A stretch of 23,054 nucleotides of DNA. Origin: a virus. The stretch covers positions 1 to 23,054 of IMG/VR virus record IMGVR_UViG_3300045825_000395; one strand, written 5' to 3'. Below, in pieces: positions 20,450 to 23,054 of the stretch. The stretch's first letter is position 1. Every line of letters starts with the position of its first letter. The translations under genes were made by a program, and so were the position numbers. Below the pieces are notes generated by a model, which was not told where the DNA came from, ran no database searches, and saw only the letters and a program-made list of their open reading frames with translations.

Positions 20450-20739
20450 GGCCGCGTGGCGACATTGCGCGGGCGCTGCATGGCGCCGCATTGCAGGGGC
20501 CGGGCACGGTAACGCAGCTGGCGCACCGGGCGCAGGTGGGTGAATCGGTGGCGCGCTACACGGCCAGCCGCATGGTCTCACGCGGCGAGCTGGTGGAGGT
20601 GCAGCCCGGCCGTCCGGCGGTGCTGGGGGCGCCCTCAGTGGCAGCCCCGCCCGTGTCGGACGCACCCGAGTGGTTTGGCGTGCTGCATGGAATGGCCCGT
20701 GGTGCGCAGGAAAGCGCCAGTCACTTCGCCGCGTTGTAG
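20446..20739 (+). CDS. winged-helix-like phage protein
   Basis: 97 residues from ATG 20446, with GGAGG 7 bases upstream and ATGA overlap with cII. Residues 15-55 (GPGTVTQLAHRAQVGESVARYTASRMVSRGELVEV) read as a winged helix-turn-helix: helix, turn, recognition helix, then a wing with GELVEVQPGRP. It sits between cII and the replication gene, the lambda O-N-terminal/ren slot, and may bind the replication origin or regulate replication. Family not recognised. Confidence 0.6.
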   Translation: MRPRGDIARALHGAALQGPGTVTQLAHRAQVGESVARYTASRMVSRGELVEVQPGRPAVLGAPSVAAPPVSDAPEWFGVLHGMARGAQESASHFAAL

Positions 20740-20791
20740 CAGCACCATCCATTGGCCCATTCCACCTTCGACGTCGCCGGTTCGGTAGCGT

Positions 20792-23054
20792 ATGGCTGAG
20801 CTGCCCCCCATCAACTTCAAGGCGCTGAACGACGCGCTGCTGGGGCGCATCGAGTTCCTGGTGGAGGCGTGGCTGCCCGGCGGGAAAGCGCAGGGCGGCG
20901 AATATGTGGTGCATTCGCCCTGGCGGTCTGAGAAGACGGCCAGCCTGGCGGTGCGGCTGCACGGTGAGCGGGCAGGGCATTGGGGCGACTTCGGCGGCGA
21001 CCGGCGCGGCACCGACCTGGTGAGCCTGTACGCCGAGATCCACGGCATGGGCTCGGGCGCCGCGGCGGTGGAGCTGGCCCGGCAGTATGGGCTGGAGGAT
21101 GTGGCGGGGGTGGTGAGGAGTGGCCAGGCGCCGGCGAATCGTGCGCCGCCGCCGCCACCACCGCCGCCGGCCAAGCCCGACCGCGGGCCGCCCGAGGAGT
21201 GGCGCAGTGTGTGGCCGGTGCCTGAGTTCGCGCCGGCGGCCACGTTCAAGCACTACCACCGCAAGGCCGAGGACATTGCCCACACGGCGGAATTCCGCGT
21301 CGACGGGCACTTGATGGGCTACGTGGTGCGCTTCCGCACCAGTGATGGGGGCAAGGAAACGCTGCCCTACACCTGGTGCCACAGTGAGGCCAGCGGCGCG
21401 GCGCGCTGGCACTGGCGGCAGTGGGATGAGCCGCGCCCGCTGTTCTACCCGGGCGGGCGTTCACCGAAGGCGGTGCAGGGCGAGCGCATGGAGCCGCCCA
21501 CGGTCATCGTGGTGGAGGGTGAGCGCAAGGCGGCCGTGCTGCAGGCGCTGCTGGACGCCGGCGCGCCTGACGTGTACCTGGTGGTGAGCTGGCCCGGTGG
21601 CAGCAAGGCCTGGAAGAAGGCGCTGTGGGACTGGCTTGCCGGCTGCACGGTGCTGCTGTGGCCGGACTGCGATGGCAAGCGTGAGGCGCTGACGCGCGCT
21701 GAGCTGGCTGAGTTCACCGAAGAGACCGCGCGTGCGGTCGTCCAGGCGGGCAAGCCGCTGCTGCCGGCCGACAAGCAGGTGGGCATGGTGGCCATGCAGG
21801 GCATTGGCGCGCTGTTGCGCGACGTGCATGCCTGCAGGGTGAGTCTGCTGCCGATTCCGGCGCCGGGCGATGTGGTGGACGGCTGGGATGCAGCCGACGC
21901 GATCGAGCACGACGGCTGGGACTTCATGCGCGTGCTGGAGTTCTTCGGGCGCGCGCAGCCTTTGCTGGCCAGCACGGCCGAACCTGCCGAGCCTGCTTTA
22001 GCGTCTGCCGAGCCTGCACAAGGAGGGGGCGGTAAAAAACCGCCGGCTTCTGGCGATGGCCAGGGGGGCGGGGTTTCGGACGGTGATGACGACGGTGCCG
22101 GCGGCAATGGGGATGATCCTTTTGCCGAGCACCTGGAGTTCATCTGTGCACAGATGGCCTGCAAGGTTTACCAGCTGCGGGTGAACCGGAAGCTGGTTAT
22201 CGCGGCGCTGCGCAAGAGTTCGATGCTGGTGAACTGTGTCGGCTACAACGAGCTGACCGAAGGGCCTGAGACGCATGAGCCGTGGCCGTGGCGCACGGAT
22301 GCGGGGCCCTTGATCGACAGTGACCCGCTGCGGCTGGGTGATTTCCTGAGCCAGCACTACAAGCTGCCAGGCTGCAGCAAGGCGGCGCTGGAAGAGGCGA
22401 TTGCCACGGTGGCCGACGAGAACCGCTTCCACCCGGTGCGGGACTGGATGCGACGGCTCAAGCACGACGGCAAGTCCCGCATCAACGGCTGGCTGCTGCA
22501 TGTGCTGGGCGTGGACCCGGCCACGGCGAAGCCGGCGCTGTTGCGCTACACGGAGCTGGTGGGCCGCTACATGCTGCTGGGCCTGGTGGCGCGCGTGATG
22601 ACGCCAGGCTGCAAGTTCGACTACACGCCGGTGCTGGAAGGCAAGCCCGGGCTGGGCAAGAGCACGCTGATCAAGGTGCTGGTGGGTGAGACCTACTTCA
22701 GCGACACGCACTTCGAAATCGGCAGCGGCAAGGACCCGTATGAGCAGCTGGCCGGCATCTGGGGCTATGAGCTGAGCGAGATGACGGCGCTGAGGCGCGC
22801 CGACTCGGAGCAGGCCAAGCAGTTCCTGTCGAGCCAGGTGGACCGTTTCCGTGGCGCCTATGGGCGCTACGTGGTGGCGCATCCGCGGCAGTGCGTGGTG
22901 TTCGGCAGCACGAACAAGCGGCAGTACCTGTATGACCTGACGGGCAATCGGCGGTACTGGCCGATCTGGGTACAGATGCGGCCCGATCTGGCCTGGCTGC
23001 GGGAGCGGCGCGACCAGCTGTTCGCGGAAGCTCTGGCGCTGTTCCAGGCCGGAG
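20792..23054 (+). CDS. primase-helicase, Toprim plus VapE-like ATPase (partial, runs off the end)
   Basis: 754 residues visible from ATG 20792, still open at the window end. Residues 1-110 resemble a primase N-terminus without zinc Cys. A Pro-rich linker (PPPPPPPP) leads to a Toprim-like domain: VIVVEGERKA (about 237) and LLWPDCDG (about 285). A low-complexity Gly/Asp linker lies near 395-445. The C-terminal domain is VapE/VirE type: Walker A EGKPGLGKSTL (about 613-623), YELSEM, FGSTNKRQYL and GNRRYWPIW (about 717). It should prime and unwind phage DNA at the origin. No nearby origin iterons were found. Confidence 0.85.
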   Translation, partial: MAELPPINFKALNDALLGRIEFLVEAWLPGGKAQGGEYVVHSPWRSEKTASLAVRLHGERAGHWGDFGGDRRGTDLVSLYAEIHGMGSGAAAVELARQYGLEDVAGVVRSGQAPANRAPPPPPPPPAKPDRGPPEEWRSVWPVPEFAPAATFKHYHRKAEDIAHTAEFRVDGHLMGYVVRFRTSDGGKETLPYTWCHSEASGAARWHWRQWDEPRPLFYPGGRSPKAVQGERMEPPTVIVVEGERKAAVLQALLDAGAPDVYLVVSWPGGSKAWKKALWDWLAGCTVLLWPDCDGKREALTRAELAEFTEETARAVVQAGKPLLPADKQVGMVAMQGIGALLRDVHACRVSLLPIPAPGDVVDGWDAADAIEHDGWDFMRVLEFFGRAQPLLASTAEPAEPALASAEPAQGGGGKKPPASGDGQGGGVSDGDDDGAGGNGDDPFAEHLEFICAQMACKVYQLRVNRKLVIAALRKSSMLVNCVGYNELTEGPETHEPWPWRTDAGPLIDSDPLRLGDFLSQHYKLPGCSKAALEEAIATVADENRFHPVRDWMRRLKHDGKSRINGWLLHVLGVDPATAKPALLRYTELVGRYMLLGLVARVMTPGCKFDYTPVLEGKPGLGKSTLIKVLVGETYFSDTHFEIGSGKDPYEQLAGIWGYELSEMTALRRADSEQAKQFLSSQVDRFRGAYGRYVVAHPRQCVVFGSTNKRQYLYDLTGNRRYWPIWVQMRPDLAWLRERRDQLFAEALALFQAG

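Noticed and set aside
1-23054. CRISPR array, transposon or insertion sequence
   Set aside because: No regularly spaced repeats and no transposase or terminal inverted repeats were found.

Overview
The window is about 23 kb of a temperate, siphovirus-like phage genome, very GC-rich. The most likely host is a betaproteobacterium of the order Burkholderiales. That rests on the codon bias and on an H-NS-type DNA-binding domain of the Burkholderiales style (motif TWSGRG) at the end of one phage protein. No ordinary chromosomal genes, tRNAs, insertion sequences or CRISPR arrays were seen.

Layout. (1) 1-8783, rightward: tail module with tube protein, a chaperone pair joined by a -1 frameshift, tape measure, distal-tail-like protein, fibre-like protein, hub-like protein, DUF6950/NlpC-P60-like protein and a J-like tip protein. 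(2) 8780-10458, rightward: lysis module with a membrane protein, holin-like protein, T4-type lysozyme, and Rz with Rz1 embedded in another frame. (3) 10459-10690: repeat-rich non-coding region, the best place for attP. (4) 10691-11959: tyrosine integrase, meeting tail to tail an excisionase-like gene at the end of a leftward operon. (5) 17234 down to 11913: tightly coupled leftward early operon of small genes plus a large ParB-like/H-NS-like fusion, driven by a promoter with a perfect TTGACA -35. (6) 17357-18738: immunity region with a secreted-protein gene of moron type, a CI-like repressor (leftward) and a Cro/YdaS-like gene (rightward). (7) 18689-19550: two tandem units, each pairing a small rightward gene with an antisense-overlapping leftward gene preceded by a conserved long hairpin. 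(8) 19570-20739: a conserved small phage gene, a UUCG-loop terminator, a CII-like activator and a winged-helix-like gene. (9) 20792 to the end: primase/VapE-type helicase, cut by the window end.

How it works together. The immunity region follows lambda logic. The leftward and rightward early promoters carry related dyad sequences over their -10 boxes, which are likely repressor/Cro operators. The CII-like gene contains a TTGC-N6-TTGC direct repeat on the minus strand near its start, which suggests a PRE-like site driving leftward transcription toward the repressor. A terminator sits between the delayed early small genes and cII, as tR1 does in lambda. Because lysis genes adjoin the integrase directly, the sequence reads as the unintegrated (virion or circular) order, with attP intact, rather than an integrated prophage cut at attP.

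Most unusual items: the duplicated antisense gene-pair units with structured leaders, the ParB/H-NS fusion, the CII-site cluster inside cII, and a repressor whose S24-like domain seems to lack the catalytic serine.
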